A stretch of 22,130 nucleotides of DNA from the IMG/VR virus record IMGVR_UViG_3300009181_000392, positions 1 through 22,130 of that record. One strand, written 5' to 3'. Both the position numbers and the translations under genes were made by a program. This stretch comes from a virus. Shown here piece after piece: positions 6,684-13,877 of this stretch; the first letter of the stretch is position 1; every line of letters starts with the position of its first letter. The notes under the pieces are model-generated. The model made no database searches. It was not told the DNA's origin and was given only the letters and a program-made list of their open reading frames with translations.

Positions 6684-8411
6684 ATGGCTGTACCGTATAC
6701 ATTTGGCTCTGCTACAAGCAGCATTCCCCTATCCCAACTGGATAGCAACTTTGCTACTGGCATCACGCTGGGCAATACCACCGTTTATCTGGGCAACACA
6801 ACCACATCCTTTGGTAATGTGTCCCTCACAAACGTAACCATATCCAGTGTTTCTACTGCCATTACCCCTGCGCAAGGCGGTACAGGTTTAATCACTATCC
6901 CTGCCAACAACGTCATTCTGGGCAACGGCACAAGCAATGTAGCGGTAGTAGCTCCCGGAACATCTGGTAATGTGCTGACAAGTAACGGCACTACATGGTC
7001 AAGCGCTACCATCAGCGCAGCATCTGTGTCTGCGGCTGGCTCTACCACGCAAGTTCAGTACAACAATGCTGGCGCTTTTGCGGGTTCTGCTAACCTGACA
7101 TTTAACGGCACTACGTTAACAGCTGCAGGATTGTCAGGCCCACATAACGGCACGGTAGGCGCAACTACACCCAGCACAGGTTCATTCACAACACTGGCGG
7201 CGTCTTCTACTGTCAGCGGTACAGGTTTTTCTACTTACCTTGCAAGCCCTCCTGCTATTGGTGGCACTGCTCCAGCTGCAGGTGCATTTACTACATTAAC
7301 GGCAACAACAGCTATAGGCACATCTAGCGGTGGCACAGGGCTTTCCTCATTCACTGCCAACGCTGTGGTTTACGCATCGAGTTCTAGTGTGTTGGCTACT
7401 GGGTCTGGGCTAGTTTTTGATGGGACTAATTTAGGTGTGGGAACTGCCTCACCAGCTTCAAAACTGACAGTCTACACTTCAAGTGATACACCAATATTAG
7501 CTGAGAGTGCAGGTGGCACAGCATATATAGTGATTAAAAATAGTAGTAGTTCTGCTGGTGCTGGTGTTGCTTCAAATGGAAATAGTTTATTTTTATTTAC
7601 TTCAACATCAGGTACAGAAGGCGCTCGCCTCACCACAACAGGGTTGGGTATTGGTACAAGTTTGCCTAACACTAAATTGCAAGTTAATGGCAATGTGGTA
7701 ATTGGCAATGGAACTATTGGCGCACCAGCATCAGGTTATCAGTTACGCATAACAGGCGATGGTTCTGAATACTACGATTTTGGTCGCAATTCTTCCACAG
7801 GCTATTTTACAAGCAACTCATCCCAAGCATCTCCTTATCGAGGTTTTATTTGGGCTTATGGTGGCACGGCTCAAGCAACCCTCGACTCTAGCGGTAACTT
7901 GCTGGTGGGAAGAACAACAACAGCAAACACTACTGTTGGGTCTGGTTTATATGCAGATGGGATAATTGCATCGTGTCAATCTGGGTCTACAAATGGAAAT
8001 ACGGCATACGATTTGTATTCAACTGGTGCAAGCGCATATCGTTTCTATGTAGGCATGGGCGGTACTATTTTCGCCACTTCAATTGTAATTTCAGCTATTT
8101 CTGACCAACGCCTCAAAGAAAATGTGCGTGATATTGATACTGGTCTTGATGCAATCATGGCACTAAAGCCAAGACGCTTTGATTGGAAAGAAGGCAAAGG
8201 TCAAGACAAGAAAAATGTTGCTGGTTTCATTGCCCAAGAGTTTGAAACTGTATTTCCAGAATGTGTTGGAGTATCAAAAGCTGGTGCAGATGGTATTGAG
8301 TACAAGAACATCAACCATGAAACATTGATTCCAACTTTGGTCAAAGCAATCCAAGAACAACAAGCAATGATTGAATCACTACGTCAGCGTCTTTCTGCCG
8401 CTAATCTTTAA
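6684..8411 (+). CDS. Tail fibre/spike with C-terminal Peptidase S74 chaperone
   Basis: A 575-residue protein. The N-terminal ~60 residues (YTFGSATSSIPLSQLDSNFA and onward) are probably the virion-attachment part. The shaft is Gly/Thr/Ser-rich with GGTGL and TGSFTTL-type repeats common in trimeric fibres. Residues about 470-575 form an S74 intramolecular chaperone: SDQRLKENVRDIDTGLD, then KPRRFDWKEG, then VAGFIAQEFETVFPE. In characterised members a Ser and a Lys five residues later catalyse self-cleavage. S473 and K478 fit, so the last ~103 residues are expected to be released after trimerisation. Base composition becomes clearly AT-richer from about 7480, consistent with exchange of the receptor-binding part. 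Confidence 0.88.
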   Translation: MAVPYTFGSATSSIPLSQLDSNFATGITLGNTTVYLGNTTTSFGNVSLTNVTISSVSTAITPAQGGTGLITIPANNVILGNGTSNVAVVAPGTSGNVLTSNGTTWSSATISAASVSAAGSTTQVQYNNAGAFAGSANLTFNGTTLTAAGLSGPHNGTVGATTPSTGSFTTLAASSTVSGTGFSTYLASPPAIGGTAPAAGAFTTLTATTAIGTSSGGTGLSSFTANAVVYASSSSVLATGSGLVFDGTNLGVGTASPASKLTVYTSSDTPILAESAGGTAYIVIKNSSSSAGAGVASNGNSLFLFTSTSGTEGARLTTTGLGIGTSLPNTKLQVNGNVVIGNGTIGAPASGYQLRITGDGSEYYDFGRNSSTGYFTSNSSQASPYRGFIWAYGGTAQATLDSSGNLLVGRTTTANTTVGSGLYADGIIASCQSGSTNGNTAYDLYSTGASAYRFYVGMGGTIFATSIVISAISDQRLKENVRDIDTGLDAIMALKPRRFDWKEGKGQDKKNVAGFIAQEFETVFPECVGVSKAGADGIEYKNINHETLIPTLVKAIQEQQAMIESLRQRLSAANL

Positions 8412-8419
8412 GGACTGAC

Positions 8420-8515
8420 ATGAAAACATACTTCCAAAAAGTTATCTGTCATCCCCTTGTGTGCTTTACCTTGGGCTATGTAATTGCACTTCTTCAATAT
8501 ATTACTAAAGGATAA
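8420..8515 (+). CDS. 31-residue single-TM peptide
   Basis: ATG 8420 has AAGGA (8410-8414) just upstream and ends at TAA 8513-8515, three bases before the next start. The product is MKTYFQKVICHPLVCFTLGY then VIALLQYITKG. It has a short basic N-terminus and one hydrophobic segment (about residues 12-27). The spacing on both sides fits a real gene. A membrane-active role (holin- or antiholin-like) is possible but unsupported by homology. Confidence 0.55.
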   Translation: MKTYFQKVICHPLVCFTLGYVIALLQYITKG

Positions 8516-8518
8516 ATT

Positions 8519-8821
8519 ATGACTACGACAACAACTTGGACAATTACTCAAACTGACTACTTGGTCGCTGACGGTTTCATCACCACCGCTCATTGGACCG
8601 CAACCGCAGTTGATGGAGACTACACAGCATCTGTGTATTCAACTTGCAGTTTCGCCTTGGCAACACCATCTATTCCCTACGCAAGCGTTACCGAGCAAGA
8701 AGTGCTTGATTGGTGCTGGGCTAACGGAGTGGACAAGACGGCTACAGAGACATCTTTGGCGGCTCAGATTGAGTTGTTAAAGAATCCTGTCGTGGCTACC
8801 GGAACTCCGTGGACAGTTTAA
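8519..8821 (+). CDS. Small fibre-associated protein (DUF7936-like)
   Basis: A 100-residue protein with ribosome site AAAGGA (8507-8512). It begins with a beta segment (TTWTITQTDYLVADGFITTA then HWTA) that leads to DGDYTASVYST. It continues with a helical part, SVTEQEVLDWCWANGVDKTA, and ends PVVATGTPWTV. This layout is what I recall for a small phage family (DUF7936) often encoded beside tail fibres; the name is from memory. It may be a fibre chaperone or a small virion protein. No catalytic residues stand out. Confidence 0.7.
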   Translation: MTTTTTWTITQTDYLVADGFITTAHWTATAVDGDYTASVYSTCSFALATPSIPYASVTEQEVLDWCWANGVDKTATETSLAAQIELLKNPVVATGTPWTV

Positions 8822-8828
8822 TTAACTA

Positions 8829-8845
8829 AAGAGGGTAATACTATG
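8829..8845 (+). promoter_or_regulatory. Repeated translation leader, copy 2
   Basis: aagagggtaatactatg is identical to 884-900 and again ends in a start codon (8843), 8 nt after the previous stop. The two coding regions that follow are unrelated, so the identity is confined to the leader. Confidence 0.6.
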
Positions 8846-8992
8846 AACTTAAATCTTGAATCTAACGAAGTGCAATTCATTCTGAACGTGTTGGGAGAAC
8901 TCCCCTCCAAGTCAGGTGCGTGGCCTCTTATCGTAAAAGTACAAGAGCAAGCACAAGCGCAGCTTCCTAAAGAAGCGCCAGCAGAGGAATAA
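8843..8992 (+). CDS. 49-residue small helical protein
   Basis: It starts at ATG 8843 with the AGAGGG leader and stops at TAA 8990-8992, one base before the next ATG. The product begins MNLNLESNEVQFILNVLGEL. It has a Pro-Ser-Lys-Ser-Gly turn, a second amphipathic helix (PLIVKVQEQAQAQL) and an acidic tail. Such two-helix peptides with NxxLNxLGxLP and VQEQAQ segments are frequent among fibre genes of environmental phages, from general recollection. Function is unknown. The clean start, stop and spacing make it a real gene. Confidence 0.7.
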   Translation: MNLNLESNEVQFILNVLGELPSKSGAWPLIVKVQEQAQAQLPKEAPAEE

Positions 8993-8993
8993 T

Positions 8994-9323
8994 ATGGGAA
9001 CGCAAGCATTTACGCCTACGGGTAACACCGTCATGTTTACGGCAAACACTACCGCACCCACGCCTGTGCAAGCCGTATCTACAACACTAGGCGGTAACCA
9101 ATACCGCATACTTAACAGCGGCACTGTCACTGTGTTTATGGGTGTTGGTAACACGGCTGCTGCGTCCACTTCTAACGCTACCGTCATTACCTCTACAAGC
9201 TCTACCATTCCGTTACTGGCTGGTACTGACGAGATACTGACATTTAACGCTAACGCCTACTTTACGGGCATCACAGCCTCTAGTACGGCAGTGGTGTACC
9301 TGACCCCCGGAGATGGCTCATAA
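8994..9323 (+). CDS. Small beta-rich virion protein, paralogue of the gene at 18468
   Basis: A 109-residue Thr/Ala/Asn/Val-rich protein with almost no charged residues. Residues about 37-52 (NQYRILNSGTVTVFMG) and the C-terminus (TAVVYLTPGDGS) match the protein at 18468-18809 (NQVRIHNGTAAEVFIR; TAIVYVTPGEGL), so the two derive from one ancestor. It lies between fibre genes and is probably a small beta-sandwich on the virion surface. It starts one base after the previous stop, indicating coupling. The exact role (decoration, head fibre or appendage accessory) cannot be read. Confidence 0.7.
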   Translation: MGTQAFTPTGNTVMFTANTTAPTPVQAVSTTLGGNQYRILNSGTVTVFMGVGNTAAASTSNATVITSTSSTIPLLAGTDEILTFNANAYFTGITASSTAVVYLTPGDGS

Positions 9324-9326
9324 CGT

Positions 9327-10202
9327 ATGTTAAAGACCGTCAGTTCCATCACAAATGCAATAGGTGCGCTCAATTACAAAGGTACTTGGGATGCAAGCAC
9401 GAACACGCCTACGCTGGTGTCGAGTGTTGGAACTAAAGGTGATTACTACGTAGTTTCCGTAGCTGGCAGCACCAACCTCAACGGCACTACGCTGTGGGGT
9501 GTGGGTGATATGGCGGTGTTTAACGGCTCTATCTGGCAAAAGACAGATGGTGGTGATACCAGCATTGTGACAAGCCTGACCGTCACAGGTCTGACAGGCT
9601 ACATGTATGCCAACAATACAAGCCCTGCTACAGCCGCCACAACCATCCCAGTAGCCAATGTCACGGGAGCAGTACCCAACACCGTCAACGTGCTTGCTGG
9701 AGGGCTACTCAGCGGTGGTGGTGCGCTTACCAGCAATGTCACCATCTCTCTTACTTCTGTTCCTTCCGGTAATGTTACTGGCTTGGGAACGATGGCTACG
9801 CAAAATGCTAATGCGGTAGCTATTACGGGGGGTAGCGTTACTGCAAACCTAACCAGCGGTAACGTCACAATTACGGGCGGGACAATTAACAGCGTGTCGT
9901 TTGCCAGTGCAAACATCACTTCTGTTGCCGCAACCTTTCCTAACAGTTACCTTACAAACAGCAGTGCGACATTAGGTAACACAGCAATTACGCTAGGCAG
10001 CACAACAGCGGCTGTCGGTAACTTAACGCTTAACAACGTCACGATACCCAGCGGTAGTGTCAACGTCCAAGTTACAAACCTGACAAGCACAACCAGCGCA
10101 GCCGCTACGTTTGCCACTGCAAGTTTGCCTCTAGTACCTGCTGGCTACATTCAAGTCAACCTCAACGGGGTTGTTGTCAAAGTACCCTACTACGCTGTCT
10201 AA
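9327..10202 (+). CDS. Virion appendage / fibre-like protein
   Basis: A 291-residue protein. Residues 16-75 (LNYKGTWDASTNTPTLVSSV and onward to AVFNGSIWQKTDGG) form a module I associate with phage fibre or appendage proteins. The rest is Gly/Thr/Asn-rich fibre-type sequence, including GLGTMATQNANAVAITGGSV. Residues 216-240 repeat a module found near the N-terminus of the S74 fibre at 6684. It ends QVNLNGVVVKVPYYAV, a compact end that may be a trimerisation or anchoring tip. There is no S74 domain or visible depolymerase. The start is ATG 9327, with GGAG far upstream, so coupling is likely. Confidence 0.7.
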   Translation: MLKTVSSITNAIGALNYKGTWDASTNTPTLVSSVGTKGDYYVVSVAGSTNLNGTTLWGVGDMAVFNGSIWQKTDGGDTSIVTSLTVTGLTGYMYANNTSPATAATTIPVANVTGAVPNTVNVLAGGLLSGGGALTSNVTISLTSVPSGNVTGLGTMATQNANAVAITGGSVTANLTSGNVTITGGTINSVSFASANITSVAATFPNSYLTNSSATLGNTAITLGSTTAAVGNLTLNNVTIPSGSVNVQVTNLTSTTSAAATFATASLPLVPAGYIQVNLNGVVVKVPYYAV

Positions 10203-10204
10203 CC

Positions 10205-10543
10205 ATGAACATGGAAAGCCTCTCCTACGTGCAGTTTGGTGACCGTGATGGGTTAGGAGAGATGCTTTTTGAGAATGGTGTGCAGCACCAGTTGTTCTAC
10301 GAGATACTTGCTGACCAAGGAATACTTGTCCCCAAGTACCCAATTACAGATGCTGACCCTGCTAACCTTGATGATTGGCTTTTTGTTCACAATCAAGAGC
10401 ATCAGCGTTTGGCAAGCCTTTTAAATTTGGACAATCCGTTTCAGCTGTTAGATGCAGATTGGCAAGTAGAAGATGACTTTTACGACTGGATTGGTGTGCA
10501 TCAATCTATTCATCAACAAATTGCAGCAGCGTTAAAGGTGTAA
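10205..10543 (+). CDS. Conserved-looking acidic protein, unknown function
   Basis: A 112-residue soluble acidic protein (MNMESLSYVQFGDRDGLGEM). It has two His-containing segments, DDWLFVHNQEHQRLASLLNL and DDFYDWIGVHQSIHQQIAAA, that look like related halves: D-D-(W/F) then HxxxHQxxA. This suggests a helical two-repeat fold, possibly metal-binding, though no family is recognised. It starts two bases after the previous stop with no clear ribosome site of its own; ATG 10211 is an alternative. It lies between fibre genes and the large virion proteins. Confidence 0.7.
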   Translation: MNMESLSYVQFGDRDGLGEMLFENGVQHQLFYEILADQGILVPKYPITDADPANLDDWLFVHNQEHQRLASLLNLDNPFQLLDADWQVEDDFYDWIGVHQSIHQQIAAALKV

Positions 10544-10545
10544 TC

Positions 10546-12933
10546 ATGGCAAGTGACCAAGAAGTTCTAGATTGGCTAAAAGCTAATCCAAGCGCTACAG
10601 ATGCAGATATTGCTGCAGCAATGAGAGTCGGTGGCGTAAACCCTGAGCAATTATCTAAAATCACAGGAACATCTGAGGGTGAAATTGCGTCTCGTGTAGC
10701 CGCAACTTTGCCTCCTAATGAAGCCGTATTGCTTGGTGATACTTATGTCCAAGCTGTTAACACAGTTACTGGTTCTGGCGAAGACCAGCAGGTAGGCGCA
10801 ATAGAAAATGTTATTACTTACAAAGAATCCGAAAACAAGGCTGGTGGTGATTACAAGCAATACACACCTACTGGAGACTTAGAACGTACTGGTACGCAAG
10901 AAAAAGTAGATACATCTTTAGGTGGGGCGGTAAAAGATATTCTGTCAAATCCCGTTGCTGGTATAGCGGTTGCATATTTTGTTCCTGTTATTGGAGCTGA
11001 AATTGCCACTGCATTAAATGTTTCTACGGCTGTTGGTACTGCGATTGCTCACACAGCTGTTTCTATTGCTCAAGGCGTAGACCCTGAAAAAGCCATACTC
11101 AGTGCGGGAACTAGCCTGTTAACTGGTAGCGTAACGGGTTCTGCAGATGCAAAAACCTTTATTGACGGCATTTCTAGTGACCCAGCAACCCAAAATGTCA
11201 TTAAAAACGTCACAAATTCGGTCGTAAATACCGTTTCAAAAGGCGGTTCTGGCACGGATATTTTGACAAATGCGGTGTCTGCAGCGACAGGAACAGTCAT
11301 TGGAGAGGCAACTGGAAGTAGTGTTATTGGTCAAGGTGCGGGCACATTGCTTGCTACTGGTGACCCACTTACTGCGGCTACTGCTGCTGCTGGGGTGGCA
11401 GGTTCAGAGTCTGTAAAGAAAACGACTCCCCCGCCCCCAGAAAAAATCGCAGATTCCACCGTTACTGACACGTTTACGCCTCCGTCTACATTGACCGCTA
11501 GGTCGGACTTAATTGATGCAATTAAAAATGCCGACTTAACTGATGAGCAGCGCCAGCTATTAACGTCTGCAACACAAGGCTCGCAAACAGCGCAAGCACT
11601 GCCATCTACGGTATCAGACGCTGGTGGCGGCGCAACTGCACGTTTAGGCTTGCCTTTTGCCGCCAATGACCCACGGTTTGTAGAAGCGCTAAAGAACAAT
11701 CCTGAGCTGCGTCAAAAGTTTAGCGAATACACCAACTCTTACGGGTTTGGTTCTCCGCAACTTAATGTTGTTTACAAGTCTTTGATTGAGGCTGAGCTTG
11801 CAAAAGACCCAACATATACTCCACTTTTAGAGGAATACAAGAAGGTTACGGGAACAGATTACGTTGCGCCAACTACAGATTTGGGCGAATTAGTTGTTAC
11901 GGGTAAAAGAGAAACTCCAGAAGCCCCAACAACCCCAACAACCCCAACAAATATTGTTGTGTCTGTTGACCCCGTAACAAGCAAGGTTTTAGTTATTGAC
12001 AATTCTGGCGTGGTAACAAATGCAACAACAAGCCCAGATACCGTTGTTCGCCCCGGAGACTCTGTAACTGTTAATCCCGATACAAATGTGGTGACGCCTG
12101 TTACGCCCGTAACTCCACCAATACCTACCGGGCCAGAAGTTAATCCAGTAACGCCAGCCGCACCAGATACAACCCCTGTTGTTCCAAGTACAACGCCAGT
12201 TATTGTGCCCGACCCAAATGCCGTGCCATCTACCGTACCTAGCACTGTTCCGTCCACCACACCGTCTACCACTCCAAGTACCACACCAGATACTACTCCG
12301 TCCATTGTTCCGTCCACTACGCCAAGTACCGTTCCAAGCACCACGCCTAGCACGACACCCAGCACCACTCCTGCTGTCAACCCGCTTGTTGGCCCAGCTG
12401 TAGGCCCAGCTGTAGGCCCACTTGTAGAGCCAGCCGTAACACCAAGAACTGTATCGCCGTTGTCGCCAGTTACCCCCGTAACGCCAAGAACACCGATTAC
12501 GCCTACTGTGCCCGTTGTTCCGGTTGTACCTCCTGTGCCTCCTGTACCACCAGAGCCGACAGAACCAACACCACCTGACACACCACCAGTAGAGCCGCCT
12601 ACACCGCCGACCCCACCAACGCCGCCGCCACCAAAACCGCCCACTCCTCCGGGCACGCCGCCCACGCCACCAGAAGAGCCGCCTACGCCGCCTGATGAGC
12701 CACCTGAGCCACCTGAGCCACCAGTGCCTCCAATTAACATATCTGTCTCTCCAGTAAAAGGAAAGAAGGCTACGCCTAGACTACCGACAATTTCTGGTTT
12801 TGCAAGAAGCCCTCTTGAGCAAGCCTTGACAGGTTACCGTCCTGCTGGTGAAATTGAGTCTGAGCTTGGGTTGGGCAGAGAAGACGTTTGGAACGAGGCA
12901 TCACTGCGTCTTAAAGACGCTCTAGGACTTTGA
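10546..12933 (+). CDS. Large virion/ejection candidate with Pro/Thr-rich linker
   Basis: A 795-residue protein of clearly modular build. Residues 1-55 form a small helical domain (SDQEVLDWLKANPSATDADI). Residues about 125-290 are hydrophobic and Gly/Ala-rich (VAGIAVAYFVPVIGAEIATA) and could insert in a membrane. Residues about 310-450 are a normal helical region. From about 454 to 735 the chain is Thr/Pro- then Pro/Glu-rich (STTPSTTPSTTP, GPAVGPAVGP, PPTPPTPPTP). A compact basic, then helical, end follows (about 736-795). It precedes three Ala/Gln-rich ejection candidates. A virion-internal or DNA-ejection role is inferred from place and membrane-like segment. The long minus-strand frame opposite the linker is a shadow. 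Confidence 0.75.
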   Translation: MASDQEVLDWLKANPSATDADIAAAMRVGGVNPEQLSKITGTSEGEIASRVAATLPPNEAVLLGDTYVQAVNTVTGSGEDQQVGAIENVITYKESENKAGGDYKQYTPTGDLERTGTQEKVDTSLGGAVKDILSNPVAGIAVAYFVPVIGAEIATALNVSTAVGTAIAHTAVSIAQGVDPEKAILSAGTSLLTGSVTGSADAKTFIDGISSDPATQNVIKNVTNSVVNTVSKGGSGTDILTNAVSAATGTVIGEATGSSVIGQGAGTLLATGDPLTAATAAAGVAGSESVKKTTPPPPEKIADSTVTDTFTPPSTLTARSDLIDAIKNADLTDEQRQLLTSATQGSQTAQALPSTVSDAGGGATARLGLPFAANDPRFVEALKNNPELRQKFSEYTNSYGFGSPQLNVVYKSLIEAELAKDPTYTPLLEEYKKVTGTDYVAPTTDLGELVVTGKRETPEAPTTPTTPTNIVVSVDPVTSKVLVIDNSGVVTNATTSPDTVVRPGDSVTVNPDTNVVTPVTPVTPPIPTGPEVNPVTPAAPDTTPVVPSTTPVIVPDPNAVPSTVPSTVPSTTPSTTPSTTPDTTPSIVPSTTPSTVPSTTPSTTPSTTPAVNPLVGPAVGPAVGPLVEPAVTPRTVSPLSPVTPVTPRTPITPTVPVVPVVPPVPPVPPEPTEPTPPDTPPVEPPTPPTPPTPPPPKPPTPPGTPPTPPEEPPTPPDEPPEPPEPPVPPINISVSPVKGKKATPRLPTISGFARSPLEQALTGYRPAGEIESELGLGREDVWNEASLRLKDALGL
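11923..12735 (+). repeat. Low-complexity Pro/Thr coding repeats
   Basis: Short in-frame tandem units fill this part of the 795-residue gene. They are 9-nt units near 11925-11950 (caaccc-type, TTP), 9-12-nt units coding PST/TPS over about 12230-12370, three 12-nt units at 12391-12426 (ggcccagctgta twice, then a variant), and Pro-Pro-Thr units over about 12595-12730. Such arrays expand and contract easily. Confidence 0.8.
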
Positions 12934-12934
12934 C

Positions 12935-13876
12935 ATGGCAACATCATTGAAAACAATCTCTGGCATTGGCGCAGACGCACGTAAACTTGCTAAGCTATTA
13001 CAAGCAAAAGCCCCAGAGGGTCACATGCTGGCTTACATCAACCCACGTGAAGCTGCGCTCTTAAAAGCCCACGGCGGTTCTGGTAAACCAGAGCCTGAAA
13101 CTGGCATCCCGTTTTTTGAGGATGATGTTGGTTCTATTGAGGACTACCAGCCATCTGCCGGAACTAGCGACTTTTCTGGTGGTGGTGATTACGGTTCTGA
13201 AGCTATCACTACGTTTACGCCAGAAGGTTTGTCGTATGCTGGCCCGCCCACAACATCTGGAGCTGTTGGAACAGATTTTCAGTTGTCTAGCTTTCCAGAG
13301 CCAACACCGCAAGCCCCAACATCTGCGGCTGACCTTGCACGTGCCCAACAAGAGTTAACAGGGCTTGGCAAAGAGCCTACAGCAGCTCCTAAAGGCGGTA
13401 TCAGTGAAGACACAATGAAACGTCTCGGCATTGCTGGAGTAATGGGATTGCTGGGTGCAAGAGGCGCTAAAGCCGCTGCCAAGTCTGGTCAGGCTGGCGC
13501 ACAGCAAATGCAAACATTGGCTACGCCTTATCAGCAAAAAGGCCAAGAGTTACAAGCACAAGCACAACGTGGTGAGTTAACCCCACAGGGGATGCAATCT
13601 CTGCAAGCCGCACAAGCACAAGCAGCGCAGGGTGTTGAGCGTAGAGGTGGTGTGGGTGTTGCCCAAGCTCAGATGCAAGTGGAGCAACTGCGCCAGCAGC
13701 TGTTATCACAGCAATATGATTACGGCCTCAAGCTCTCCGGTATTGGCGACAACATTGCTCTTGGTGCTATTAAAACTGGCATGGAAGCTGACAGGTACGT
13801 GCAGGGCATTAACAACTCGTTCTATCAGAACATGGCGTACATTGCCTCTGGCATGACACCGGGAGCAAGAGGTTAA
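12935..13876 (+). CDS. Internal virion / ejection protein candidate 1
   Basis: A 313-residue protein. Residues 1-50 form a compact domain (SGIGADARKLAKLLQAKAPE, then MLAYINPREAALLKAHGG). An acidic Ser/Thr/Pro linker covers about 50-140. Residues about 150-290 are Ala/Gln-rich helices (LQAQAQRGELTPQGMQSLQA; AQAQMQVEQLRQQLLSQQYD). Ala/Gln-rich helical proteins encoded in series after the tail genes are typical ejection proteins of short-tailed phages (compare P22 gp7, gp20, gp16). No lytic or enzymatic motif is visible. It starts one base after the previous stop with AGGA upstream. The role is inferred. Confidence 0.7.
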   Translation: MATSLKTISGIGADARKLAKLLQAKAPEGHMLAYINPREAALLKAHGGSGKPEPETGIPFFEDDVGSIEDYQPSAGTSDFSGGGDYGSEAITTFTPEGLSYAGPPTTSGAVGTDFQLSSFPEPTPQAPTSAADLARAQQELTGLGKEPTAAPKGGISEDTMKRLGIAGVMGLLGARGAKAAAKSGQAGAQQMQTLATPYQQKGQELQAQAQRGELTPQGMQSLQAAQAQAAQGVERRGGVGVAQAQMQVEQLRQQLLSQQYDYGLKLSGIGDNIALGAIKTGMEADRYVQGINNSFYQNMAYIASGMTPGARG

Positions 13877-13877
13877 T

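Noticed and set aside
12230-12430. Short tandem repeats considered as a CRISPR array or iteron origin
   Set aside because: The units are 9-12 nt, in frame and coding PST/GPAV; there are no spacers and no AT-rich flank.
11859-12740. A 293-codon open frame on the minus strand rich in Gly, Val and Thr
   Set aside because: It lies exactly opposite the Pro/Thr repeats; CCN/ACN codons read in reverse give Gly/Val/Thr without stops. The sense protein has conserved-looking domains on both sides and fits the operon, so this is a shadow.
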